Assembly (NCBI GenBank): GCA_030037185.1
Contig: JASHRR010000736.1
Location: 1-16,096 of the forward strand
Source: Xanthobacteraceae bacterium
GTDB taxonomy: Bacteria; Pseudomonadota; Alphaproteobacteria; Rhizobiales; Xanthobacteraceae
Length of the DNA stretch: 16,096 bases
Direction of reading: 5' to 3'
In this document: positions 1 through 7,720 of the stretch, piece by piece
How the letters are laid out: the number at the start of each line of letters is the position of its first letter
Numbering within the stretch: the stretch's first letter is position 1
The notes under the pieces: model-generated
What the model was told of the DNA's origin: nothing
Databases searched by the model: none
What the model saw: only the letters and a program-made list of their open reading frames with translations
Translations under genes and position numbers: made by a program

Positions 1-245
1 CGTCGGAACAGGCAATCGGCGTCACCAAGGGCAGCCCCAACAGCAAGATTCATGCGCTTGTCGATAAGTTCTGTCCCCTGCGGGTGATCATTCTCACCCC
101 CGGCAACGAGGCAGCCGAGCCCGCAGCGGGAATTTGGATTGAGGAGGCGCTGCACGGATATGGTTATGGACGGCAGGCAATTGCGACGATTGTAGCGTTT
201 GCCGCCAACGATCTGGAAGCGAGCAGCGGTGTATCCTGTCGTTGA
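1..245 (+). pseudogene. IS5-family transposase fragment
   Basis: The frame starting at base 3 stays open to a TGA at 243-245. Its first 40 or so residues read like the middle of an IS5-family DDE transposase: TKGSPNSKIHALVD followed by VIILTPGNEA, the conserved block just before the second catalytic Asp. After GNEA the similarity stops; the expected loop and the ADKxYD catalytic segment are missing, and the reading frame runs into unrelated sequence. The upstream part lies outside the window. I read this as a truncated, inactive remnant. I found no terminal inverted repeat or target duplication at its right side, so the exact border, probably near 115-125, is a guess. Confidence 0.6.
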
Positions 246-257
246 CCGGAATGGTCC

Positions 258-311
258 AAGCCGACGTCTTGTTAGAAAGTCCTGGTGGTCCAATCGCAAG
301 CCGACGTCTTG
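258..311. repeat. 14-bp direct repeat pair
   Basis: AAGCCGACGTCTTG occurs at 258-271 and again at 298-311, exactly 40 bases apart. Each copy is also preceded closely by TGGTCCAA (252-259 and 286-293). Two copies only, so this is not a CRISPR array. It may be a small local duplication created while the neighbouring insertion sequence decayed. Confidence 0.6.
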
Positions 312-546
312 CGGAAGATCGGCGGTGTTGAATATCCGCAAATAGTTTATCGAATCCCGGCACCCGGCTTTGACGAAGGCATTCATTCGCGCCGGGAATC
401 GTGCTGGATTGACAAAAGCGCAGTGTTGCGCGTCGCAGCCCGACTGGCTGCGCGTCTCCGTCTGTGGTCATCTCTCAGGAGACCGCACGGATCTTTGTCG
501 ATCAAACATCGGAGATAATTCATGCGTCACGGCGAATCAGCTCGGC

Positions 547-569
547 GGCGGCGCGGCAGCCGCGCCGCC
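547..569. repeat. GC-rich 11-bp-arm palindrome
   Basis: GGCGGCGCGGC (547-557) and its exact reverse complement (559-569) flank a single A at 558. The transcript could form a very stable GC hairpin. No T-run follows on either strand, so it is not a typical intrinsic terminator. Function unknown. Confidence 0.6.
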
Positions 570-757
570 ATTCGCCCATCGGCTGAGCAGCCGCGGCAAA
601 GCAGGTAATCCGTTTTCGCGGTTCACGGTGGCTAAGTTGCGCGAGGGCATTAAAGGCACCGCAACAGCCGGACGCCACCGAGGGTCAACTTCCCAGCGGC
701 ATCGGGCAGCGTATGATAGGGTTGGGGTTGTTAGACTCACGAGAGGAGGGCACGCCG

Positions 758-1735
758 ATGCGGCGGCGCGAGTTGATCGCTGGATCGGTGGCGCGGCGGC
801 GTGGGCGTTTGGTGCGGGGGCACAGCAGCCGGTGCCGACGGTAGCGTTCGTCACCACCCGGCCGATGCCTCCGCGGAGGCTAACCTTGCGTTCAGCAACG
901 GCCTCAGCGAAACCGGCAACTTCGACGGCCGAAACGTGACGGTCGATTACCATTGGCTGGACGGCCACTTCGATCGTCTGCCGGCGCTGATGGCGGAGAT
1001 TGTCCGCCGTCGCGTGGCGGTCATCGGCACGCCCAACAACACGCTCGTGGCGGCCACGGCCAAGCCACGACGGCGACGATTCCGATCGTCTTCAGCGTTG
1101 GCACGGACCCTGTCAAGACAGGTCTTGTCGCAAGCTTTGCCCGACCGGGCGGCAACGTCACCGGCATCCATTATTTCGCCCTGGAGCTGACCGCAAAGCG
1201 GCTGGCACTTCTACATTCGTTGGCGCCCGAACGCGCGCGCGTGGGGATTCTCGTCAATCCGGCCGACGGTCCGAGCGCAGACGAAACATTGCGGAGCGTT
1301 GGGGACGCTGCCCGCTCCCTGGGGCTGCAAAGGAGGGTCCTCAACGCCAGCGCCAGCCGCGAGATCGATGCGGCCTTTGCCAGCCTTGCCGACGAACATG
1401 CGGATGTTGTCCTCTTTGTCTCGGCGGACGGGTTTTTCCAAAGCCATAGCGAGCAACTTGTCGCCCTGACTGCGCGCGACAAGATTCCCGCGACTTATCC
1501 AGATCGCGCTGTGGTGGTAGCCGGAGGGCTGATTAGGGCACCGACATCGCCGAAATGTATCGTCAAGTCGGCGTCTGCACCGGCAACATCCTCAAGGGCG
1601 CCAAGCCGGCCGATACGCCGGTCCAACGGTCGAGCAAGTTCGAATTCGTCATCAACCGCAAAACCGCCAGGGCTCTCGGGCTCGACATTCCGTTGATGCT
1701 GAGAGTGTCCGCCACCGAACTGATCGACGGACACG
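758..1735 (+). pseudogene. ABC transporter substrate-binding protein pseudogene
   Basis: This resembles the ABC_sub_bind family of secreted binding proteins (LivK/TrpX-like), common in many copies in Bradyrhizobium-type genomes. It begins MRRRELIAG with a good ribosome binding site (GGAGGG, 745-750). The protein then continues in successive frames: IGGAAAWAFGAGAQQP (signal peptide, frame 1, about 785-865), GLSETGNFDGRNVTVDY to VRRRVAVIG (frame 3, about 860-1060), TATIPIVFSVGTDPVKTGL through the ligand-binding core (frame 2, about 1065-1535), and TGNILKGAKPADTPVQ to the C-terminus (frame 1, about 1540-1735). That needs four frameshifts, and the SYGTD region near 1530 has lost bases. No stop follows the normal C-terminal end; the frame runs into the adjacent transposase relic. 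If the shifts are assembly errors the gene could be intact, but four in one gene beside other relics favours true decay. Confidence 0.8.
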
Positions 1736-1784
1736 CGGCTTTGAGGCTCTGGGTCATTTCAGACCATGGTGCTCCATCGGGGTG

Positions 1785-2100
1785 GACGGACTTAGCGCCG
1801 ACATCGCCTTCCAGCACAAGGGCGCGATCTCGCACATCCCGTTCAAAGTCTCGGCTGAGACCATGATCGCGCGGCTGATCCCAAACACGGGCGCATCGGC
1901 GTCCTCTCCGCCCCACCTGGTGGCTCGGCGGCCATCCGCACATCCACATGGTCGTGCCGGGTATCTCGCTTGCCGCGACGCGGGGTCGCCTCCTCGCTTG
2001 ACTGTTCGCTCACGTCACCTACAGTTCTTCTGCAAGCACGTATCTGTCACCGGTGCGCGAGCCTTCGCCCGCCTGTTGGGCGCCGCTGGGCAACCGGCGA
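1785..2100 (+). pseudogene. IS91-family transposase remnant
   Basis: Pieces of an IS91/ISCR-type rolling-circle transposase (Y2_Tnp family) are readable in changing frames. First comes LSADIAFQHKGAISHIPFKV and SAET (frame 3, about 1790-1865), corresponding to the family's LPAEIAxIAFQNK...FRASAET block. Then ADPKHGRIGVLS (about 1877-1912), matching its AADPKHLGARIG motif. Then GGHPHIHMVVPGISLA (about 1936-1983), matching the HxHxHxVVPGGGLS metal-binding motif, and closing with a stop (TGA). A weak FFCKHVSVTGARAFARLLG follows in another frame near 2025-2085. The N-terminal zinc finger and the C-terminal catalytic tyrosine region are not recognisable. This is a dead fragment; decay may continue to about 2330. 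It sits directly against the 3' end of the binding-protein pseudogene. Confidence 0.65.
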
Positions 2101-2333
2101 ACGGGTTGTCCACAGCCAACGCCCGTTGGGGGCCTGTGCGGCACGCCGGCGTTGGGCATGTCGGCGCGGCCGCCGGCACGCCGCACCGGGGCCGTGCCCG
2201 GCAAAGTTCCCGCGCCATGTCAGCTTTTCGCAGAGCGCATTCGCCGAAGCGCAGGTTGATCCGCTCGTCACCTTCAGCGAAATCGATCGGCCGCCGCTGG
2301 TGCGAAGACAAACGCACACCCTCTCAGCTGTGC

Positions 2334-3305
2334 TCAGTGATTGATAGGCGGGATGTGAACGAGTTCGGCAAGTTGAGCGGGCGTGAGCGGAGCTTGCATG
2401 AATTTGAAATTGATCGCGTCGGCCATGATCGCCGCAATACCGGACAGGCGATCTGGCGCCATCGCAGGCTTTGGCATGAATTCATCGCGGATGCGAGCGG
2501 CGAGGCGCTCCGGCACGTGTGCGTACTGCGCGTAAATTTTCACTCCCATTGGATTGTCATAGATCCATTCGTACGTTTCGCGGTAGGCAGCGGCAAAACG
2601 CTCTATCGCATCACGGCGCCTCGCCAAGGCATCGGCATTGACGATGTGTACGCGGACAGTCTGATCTCGCGTCGATGGCGCGTCGCTTCCGCGCGCGATC
2701 AGGCGGATCTTTGCCGCATTGAGGGCGTCGAGGCCGAATGGCGGCGAAGCCCAACCCACGTCGATTTGTCCGGACATTGTCTGGGCCATCGTCAACGCGG
2801 CAGCTCCGGTGGAGACCGGCCTGGCGGTGACATCGAAGTGTTTGATGAGTGCGAGCAGCGTGGTGTGGGTGGAAGCTCCGTTGGTGGAATAGCCGACAGT
2901 CCTCCCATTAAGATCAGCGAACGACCTGAGCGGGGAGAATTCGGGTACGTACCAATAGAGGTCGCTCGTGCCTGTCGTTCCCGCCAAAAGGATCCGTACC
3001 GGCGCTCCTTTCGCGAACGCGCCGAACACGCCCGTCGTACCGGCGGCAATACCAAGATCGGCACTGCCGGAAATGACGGCCTGCATCGTCTCGCCACCAC
3101 CATTGGTGTAGAGGATGTCAAGTATCAGGCCGTACTTCTTGAAGAAACCAGCTCTCTGGCCGACGTCAGGCAGACAGCTGTCCCAATTGTTCGGTGCCCC
3201 CACCGCCACCTTGAGAACTTCCTCGCAGGGGGCAACAGTGGGGCCAAGGCTGAATACAATGCAGGTCGCGAGCAAGGGGGCCAACAGAATTCTCGGGATG
3301 GTCAT
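2334..3305 (-). CDS. ABC transporter substrate-binding protein, NMT1/THI5-like
   Basis: 323 residues. It is predicted to be a periplasmic solute-binding protein of the SsuA/TauA/NMT1 family, which delivers nitrogen- or sulfur-containing or aromatic small molecules to an ABC importer. Residues 1-28 look like a signal peptide (MTIPRILLAPLLATCIVFSL). The mature part opens with VLKVAVGAPNNW, then AGFFKKYGL, GGGETMQAVISGSADLGIA and a FADLNGRTVGYS segment, the standard order for this family. I chose the ATG at 3305 because GGAGG lies five bases upstream and the signal peptide starts there; the frame stays open further upstream only by overlapping the divergent gene. No permease or ATPase gene is adjacent, so the partner is elsewhere or this is an orphan. 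It is divergent from the molybdenum hydroxylase operon at 3471 across 165 bases, suggesting a linked substrate. The ligand is not predictable. Confidence 0.88.
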   Translation of the reverse strand: MTIPRILLAPLLATCIVFSLGPTVAPCEEVLKVAVGAPNNWDSCLPDVGQRAGFFKKYGLILDILYTNGGGETMQAVISGSADLGIAAGTTGVFGAFAKGAPVRILLAGTTGTSDLYWYVPEFSPLRSFADLNGRTVGYSTNGASTHTTLLALIKHFDVTARPVSTGAAALTMAQTMSGQIDVGWASPPFGLDALNAAKIRLIARGSDAPSTRDQTVRVHIVNADALARRRDAIERFAAAYRETYEWIYDNPMGVKIYAQYAHVPERLAARIRDEFMPKPAMAPDRLSGIAAIMADAINFKFMQAPLTPAQLAELVHIPPINH

Positions 3306-3412
3306 TCTCGCCTCCGCAGATCCAGCCGAAAAGCCGACGGATGGCCGTTCAGCTGGACGACGTTTCTGGCCCTGCTGCACGCGCCCGCCGGTCGGGGTTT
3401 TCAACCGCTCGA

Positions 3413-3440
3413 TTGACCTTTGTGTACGAACAAATACCAT
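3413..3440 (+). promoter_or_regulatory. Candidate sigma70 promoter for hydroxylase operon
   Basis: TTGACC (3413-3418) and TACCAT (3435-3440) are separated by 16 bases, matching the -35 and -10 consensus at five and four positions. Transcription would start near 3447, leaving a leader of about 24 bases to the ATG at 3471. The ribosome binding site would be GAGG at 3461-3464. Assigned by eye only. Confidence 0.4.
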
Positions 3441-3470
3441 TGAGGGGCCCTCCAAACAACGAGGCCTGCC

Positions 3471-3944
3471 ATGGTCGAACGCTTGGTCCTGAAGGTGAAT
3501 GGCCGGGAGGCAGCCGTGCAGGTCAGTGGCGAGACTCCGTTGCTCTATGTTTTGCGCAACGACCTTGGTCTCAACGGTCCAAAATTCGGCTGTGGCCTGT
3601 CGCAATGCGGTGCGTGCGCCGTCCTGATGGACGGCGTCGAAATTCGCTCTTGTGTCACCCGGGTCGCAAGCGTAGTGAACCACGAGATCACCACCAGCGA
3701 GGGCCTTGGCGCGCCGGGCGAGCCTCATCCGATACAGGCAGCCTTTGTGGCCGAGCAGGCCGCGCAATGCGGTTATTGCATCAGCGGCATGGTCATCGCT
3801 GCGGCCGCGCTGCTCAAGCGGAACCCAAATCCCACCGCCGCGCAGATCAGACTCGGCATGAACGGGCATCTCTGCCGCTGCGGAACTCACTTGAGAATCG
3901 TGCGCGCGATCGAACGCGCCGCCAAGCAGGGGGCCCGGCTGTGA
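3471..3944 (+). CDS. 2Fe-2S small subunit of molybdenum hydroxylase (IorA-like)
   Basis: 157 residues, the usual length for the iron-sulfur subunit of two-subunit molybdenum hydroxylases (isoquinoline 1-oxidoreductase alpha-subunit type). It passes electrons from the molybdenum centre through two 2Fe-2S clusters. The plant-ferredoxin-like N-terminal domain has Cys41, Cys46, Cys49 and Cys61 (FGCGLSQCGAC...SC). The helical C-terminal domain has Cys100, Cys103, Cys135 and Cys137 (QCGYC...CRCG). All eight ligands are present. No signal peptide is seen; export, if any, would be by hitchhiking with the large subunit. The ATG at 3471 has GAGG seven bases upstream. The stop overlaps the GTG start of the next gene (GTGA, 3941-3944), indicating translational coupling. 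The substrate cannot be told from this subunit. Confidence 0.93.
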   Translation: MVERLVLKVNGREAAVQVSGETPLLYVLRNDLGLNGPKFGCGLSQCGACAVLMDGVEIRSCVTRVASVVNHEITTSEGLGAPGEPHPIQAAFVAEQAAQCGYCISGMVIAAAALLKRNPNPTAAQIRLGMNGHLCRCGTHLRIVRAIERAAKQGARL

Positions 3945-6178
3945 GCGCGCTCGATTTTTCACGGCGCCAAATCATCGAAGCCGGCGGTGCGCTGGTCGTC
4001 GGCTTCGCGATCGGGGGCACGAGGCGTGTTGCCAATGCTGCTGAGGCAGAGAAAACGGTCCGTACGGTCGCGCCCGAAAGCTTGGATTCCTGGCTCTCGG
4101 TGGCGCGCGACGGCTCCGTCACCCTTTTCACCGGCCGGGTGGATCTTGGCACCGGCACGGAAACGGTATTCGCTCAATTCGTGGCGGAAGAGCTTGACGT
4201 TCCGATCGAGCGGGTCCGCGTCGTCATGGGTGATACGCGATTGACCCCTGACCAGGGCAAGACCACCGCGAGCCTGAATGTCGTTCGCGGATCGCAGCCC
4301 GTTCGCGTCGCGGCTGCCGAGGCGCGCTCGGCGTTGCTGGCGCTTGCCGCCGAAACGATCGGGATTGCTGCCGCGGATCTGCGAACCGAAGGCGGCTTCG
4401 TCATGTCAAGGTCGGCTGCCGGCGGGGGCATTTCCTACGGCGACCTGATTGGTGATCGGAGCTTTGCGGTGACCCTCGAGGTCGCCGGCCACACTGTCGA
4501 GGACATCTCACGCGGCATCATGCTCAAACCCAAGGCGCCGCTGAAGGCCGCGAAGGACTTCAAGGTCGTCGGCAGGTCGATCCCGCGCTTGGATATTCCG
4601 GCCAAAGTAGCCGGCACTTTCGAATACGTCCACAATGTCCGGGTACCCGGTATGCTTCACGGGCGGGTCGTGCGCCCGCCGGCGATCGGCGCGAAGCTGC
4701 TTTCGGTGGACGCTGACTCGGTTCGCGGCATTGCCGACGCACAGGTCATACGGCGCAATGATTTTTTGGGCGTCGTCGCTCCGCGCGAAGAGGATGCAAT
4801 CCGAGCTCAATTGGCGCTCCAAGCTGAGTGGAGTACGTCCGAAGCATTGCCCGACTTTGCCAGCATCTATCAACAGCTGCCCAAGCTCGCGGTGGTGAGC
4901 GATGAGCTTGGCTACAATCAGGGTGACGTGGCCGCGGAGCTGGCGAGGGGCAAGACCCGCCTCAAGGCCACCTATGATTTTCCATTCCAGGACCATGCCA
5001 TGATTGGGCCGTCCTGCGCAGTTGCCAGTGTTAACGCCGACCGCGCTATCATATGGTCGGGGTCTCAGTGGCCGCAGGGCGATCGCAGCGATATCGCGAG
5101 AATGTTGGGTCTCCCGATCGAGCGCGTGCAGTTGATCTGGCGGGAGGCATCGGGATCGTACGGTCGGCTCGGCTGCGATGATGCTGCAGCCGATGCGGCT
5201 GTCATGTCGCAGATTGCAGGCAAGCCCGTTCGTGTGCAGTGGATGCGCGACGACGAGCATGGTTGGGAGCCGCTCAGTCCGGCGATGACGATGACCGTCG
5301 AGGGCGCCGTCGATGCAGACGGGCGGGTGACGGCGTTCGACTACGTGCAATATTCCCCCAGCCATTCGATGGGTGAAAAAGGCAATCACCTTGCCTGGCA
5401 CCTGATCGGGGGCGCACCCGGATGGGGCCGCAAAAGCGGTGCTGCGGCGAATCTGTGGTACGACATCGCAGCGAAGCGAGCGCGCAATGTCTATGTCGAG
5501 CCGTGGCTGAGGGGCATCTACCTCCGTTCACCGGGGGGCATCCAATCGATTTTCGCATATGAATCCTTCATGGATGAGCTTGCCAGCGTGGTCGGCATTG
5601 ATCCGCTTGAATTTCGATTCAGGAACACGCCCGATCCACGCGACCATGACGTGTTGCGCGCTGCGGCGAATCTGAGCGGTTGGCAGCCGCGAACCAGGCG
5701 GAAGCAACGCGGCGCGACCCTGATTGGCCGCGGCATGGCGATGGCCCGCTTCGGGGCCGGCGAAAGCCGTTCGGCCTTGGTGGTCGACATCGAAATCCAG
5801 CGCTCTTGCGGAACGATCGCGTTGACTCGGGCTTGCGTCGCTTTTGATTGCGGCTTTGTCCTCAATCCTGACGGCCTGGTCAATCAAGTCGAGGGCGGAC
5901 TATTGCAAGGGCTTAGCCGTGCACTCCACGAGCAAGTCAAATTCGATCGCAAGAGGGTGACGAGTCTCGACTGGAACGACTATCGCATCCTGACGTTTGC
6001 GGAACTGCCGGAGGTGAAGACGCAGCTGATCGCCCGTCCAGATCAGCCTTGGGGATCTGCTGGCGAGGCCGGCACCGTAGCCACCGCGGCAGCCCTGGCC
6101 AATGCGGTATTTGACGCCACCGGCAAGCACCCCCGGCGCCTTCCGCTCGATCCCGAGTATGTCAGATCACTCATGTAA
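3941..6178 (+). CDS. Molybdopterin-binding large subunit of molybdenum hydroxylase (IorB-like), Tat-exported
   Basis: 745 residues from the GTG at 3941, which overlaps the previous stop. It belongs to the xanthine dehydrogenase/aldehyde oxidase large-subunit family, isoquinoline 1-oxidoreductase beta type. These enzymes hydroxylate N-heterocycles or aldehydes using water and a molybdenum cofactor. The N-terminus has a twin-arginine motif, SRRQII (residues 7-12), followed by a hydrophobic stretch, so the enzyme is probably folded in the cytoplasm and exported to the periplasm. Cofactor motifs in order are SGSYGRLG (404-411, equivalent to GGSFGRKG), YLRSPGG (about 527-533) and GSAGEAGT with the candidate base Glu709. 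There is no FAD subunit in the operon, so electrons must go to an external acceptor; a cytochrome c is typical for this type but none is encoded here. The GTG start is favoured over the upstream in-frame ATG at 3341, which would overlap the small subunit. Substrate unknown. Confidence 0.92.
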   Translation: MSALDFSRRQIIEAGGALVVGFAIGGTRRVANAAEAEKTVRTVAPESLDSWLSVARDGSVTLFTGRVDLGTGTETVFAQFVAEELDVPIERVRVVMGDTRLTPDQGKTTASLNVVRGSQPVRVAAAEARSALLALAAETIGIAAADLRTEGGFVMSRSAAGGGISYGDLIGDRSFAVTLEVAGHTVEDISRGIMLKPKAPLKAAKDFKVVGRSIPRLDIPAKVAGTFEYVHNVRVPGMLHGRVVRPPAIGAKLLSVDADSVRGIADAQVIRRNDFLGVVAPREEDAIRAQLALQAEWSTSEALPDFASIYQQLPKLAVVSDELGYNQGDVAAELARGKTRLKATYDFPFQDHAMIGPSCAVASVNADRAIIWSGSQWPQGDRSDIARMLGLPIERVQLIWREASGSYGRLGCDDAAADAAVMSQIAGKPVRVQWMRDDEHGWEPLSPAMTMTVEGAVDADGRVTAFDYVQYSPSHSMGEKGNHLAWHLIGGAPGWGRKSGAAANLWYDIAAKRARNVYVEPWLRGIYLRSPGGIQSIFAYESFMDELASVVGIDPLEFRFRNTPDPRDHDVLRAAANLSGWQPRTRRKQRGATLIGRGMAMARFGAGESRSALVVDIEIQRSCGTIALTRACVAFDCGFVLNPDGLVNQVEGGLLQGLSRALHEQVKFDRKRVTSLDWNDYRILTFAELPEVKTQLIARPDQPWGSAGEAGTVATAAALANAVFDATGKHPRRLPLDPEYVRSLM

Positions 6179-6483
6179 CCGACCGCCGGCTGAGCCGTTC
6201 CCTCAGTCGATAACAAACAGGGCGGAGCTCCTGGACGATCGTGGTTGCGATATTCCTGGCACCAACAAAGTCAGCAGGCCCGGTCTGGCCGTAATCCTGA
6301 GGCCTCTGATGCCGATGTCGGAAACGCCGCTGATTCCGATGGAACGTCGGCCCTTTTGCGTGATTGTGAGCGGTGAAAGGGCCGAGGCCGCGTGAGGCTC
6401 CGATTAGACAGCACTACGCAAGAATTAGAACGCCGGCCACCGCGGCACCGTTCCACTATGTCTCGTCGGGACGTAATTTTTTC
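6179..6483. other. Convergent intergenic region
   Basis: About 300 bases between the large-subunit gene and the converging His-rich gene. I see no coding sequence. The only clear structure is the 10-bp-arm inverted repeat at 6347-6385, described separately. Confidence 0.5.
6347..6385. repeat. 10-bp inverted repeat between convergent genes
   Basis: TCGGCCCTTT (6347-6356) and its exact complement AAAGGGCCGA (6376-6385) flank 19 bases. It lies between two converging genes and could act as a two-way transcription stop, but the loop is long and no T-run follows on either strand. It could instead be the trace of a small mobile element. Confidence 0.5.
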
Positions 6484-6732
6484 CTACCTCGCTTCGGCGG
6501 GAGCGCGACGTTGCGCGGTACCGTGGCGATCGTGCTCCTCGACATGGGCTTTGACTGCCTCTTCGGCGTGGCCCCTGGCATGAATTATGTGACCAGTCGC
6601 CATGTGAGCGTGGTGTGCCGCGGTTTCGTGGTGTCCAGCCTCATGATGTTTGGCAGCTTCTTCGTGATGGCGAGCCGCGTGGGTGAGGTGTTCCGAGACT
6701 TTTTTGTGGTGTCCTGCCGCCTTCTTCGACAT
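6484..6732 (-). CDS. Histidine-rich small helical protein
   Basis: 82 residues, 19 of them His, with the rest mainly Ala, Glu and Lys. Similar short His/Ala/Glu proteins of unknown function are widespread in Bradyrhizobium- and Burkholderia-type genomes. His pairs or singles recur every seven residues at 8/9, 15, 22/23 and 29/30, then 34/35 and 40/41, alternating with EEAA or KHHEA-like units. This suggests one long amphipathic helix or coiled coil with a His face, able to bind metal ions or buffer protons. That role is inferred only. There is no signal peptide, Cys or membrane segment. The ATG at 6732 has GGAG about nine bases upstream on the minus strand, supporting this start. It stands alone, converging on the hydroxylase operon. 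Confidence 0.8.
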   Translation of the reverse strand: MSKKAAGHHKKVSEHLTHAARHHEEAAKHHEAGHHETAAHHAHMATGHIIHARGHAEEAVKAHVEEHDRHGTAQRRAPAEAR

Positions 6733-7720
6733 GAGATTTTCTCCAGCTGAATGACCCCCCGGTCATCGATCAACGCGGGAGATCACCGCTGCGTTCCTAT
6801 CGGAGGCGACTGGGGTGGTCGCCTATTCCGATTGCCGCCGTGCTTGCGCTGTAGGGCGATTCTCGCTGGATTACCGAGTAACGGGCACGTCTTGGCGCAG
6901 GCATGACCTGGCGCCGAAGCTACCGTTTCAACGACCCACCGGCCCAGAATATACCCTGGCGATACGAAGATCCCGTTGCGCCGTCGTCGCAGGTTGGTTG
7001 GAGGCCGCGGCGATCCGGCTTTGCGACAATATCGTTTTATACCAGCGAGGTGATACGGCTCAGCGAACCGGGACCCTGATAATTCTCCATGGCCTGCATG
7101 CGTCGCCCGCGCATCACTCCCTTCACGAAGCCGGCTGTCTGAGAGTGGCATATTTTCGGCAGCGACGACATAATTTCGACGGATCATCATGGGCCCGTCA
7201 TCTGACCAGCAGGTTCTCCCACCTGCGCCCTTTGCGCGGACAACGCGGGAGTCCCCAACATGCTGGGACAACTCTCCATTTTACGCTTGCTGCAGCCAAC
7301 GAAGGTGACGGTATGTTTGCACGCTCATCCGGCAAGGCTCGAGAGCGTCCATTATGAAGTCCTTGTTTCGTCGCTTTAGCGAGCCAAGAGTGTTTATTTT
7401 ATATCCTAGGAATGACAAACAGTTGATCTTTCTCCGGCAGGGCAAAGCAAATCTGACAGTGCTGATATGAGCATCCATTATTTGACGCATTTTGCCATAA
7501 AGTGTGCGTCATTATAAAAGACTGACTTTTTTGTTATTTGATTGCTTTGATCTTATTGTCTAATAGTGCATGCGCGCGGGGGCGGTTTTCACCTCTTGGC
7601 TTCTGTTTTTGATAAGGCGGCGTCCGGCCACCGCCCGCCTTCGACGCTTGCGAACTTCCAGCGATAACACATTCACCGTCCGGGCCGACGCTCGCAATCA
7701 AAGGGAGAGGAGATGAAGAG
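6733..7720. other. Long region without a convincing gene
   Basis: Almost 1 kb. The section 6780-7360 is open in one frame on each strand (6815-7357 plus, 6783-7271 minus). Neither has a recognisable domain, a good ribosome binding site or typical composition, so I call neither; it may be decayed sequence. From about 7381 to 7560 the sequence becomes strongly AT-rich (65 G or C in 180 bases by my count), unlike the rest of the window. This patch probably contains the promoter region of the gene starting at 7721. Confidence 0.5.
7483..7520 (+). promoter_or_regulatory. Inverted repeat and possible promoter in AT-rich patch
   Basis: TGACGCA (7483-7489) and TGCGTCA (7505-7511) form a perfect 7-bp inverted repeat with 15 bases between, a geometry typical of a dimeric regulator site. 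TTGCCA (7492-7497) and TATAAA (7513-7518), 15 bases apart, could be a sigma70 promoter overlapping it. If so, the transcript of the TIGR03118 gene has a leader of about 200 bases. Tentative. Confidence 0.35.

Larger units (their letters stand above)
246..757. other. Gene-poor gap after IS5 relic
   Basis: No convincing gene in 510 bases. Open frames on both strands overlap one another and resemble no family I recognise. Two small structures are visible: a 14-bp direct repeat AAGCCGACGTCTTG (258-271 and 298-311) and an 11-bp-arm GC palindrome (547-569). The last 40 bases probably carry the former promoter and ribosome binding site (GAGAGGAGGG, 741-750) of the pseudogene that begins at 758. Confidence 0.5.

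Noticed and set aside
258..311. Possible CRISPR repeat
   Set aside because: Only two copies of a 14-bp unit and no cas genes.
1782..3416. Plus-strand open frame of 544 codons
   Set aside because: Only its first 30 or so codons match an IS91 motif; the rest is antisense to the intact binding-protein gene and shows no domain.
3306..3962. N-terminal extension of the minus-strand binding protein to 3962
   Set aside because: It would cover the divergent iron-sulfur subunit. The ATG at 3305 has a ribosome binding site and a signal peptide.
4508..5401. Minus-strand open frame of 297 codons
   Set aside because: Antisense to the IorB-like subunit; His/Arg-rich composition typical of a shadow frame.
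6815..7357. Plus-strand open frame of 180 codons
   Set aside because: No ribosome binding site, no domain and an overlapping minus-strand frame of similar length; evidence is too weak for a gene call.
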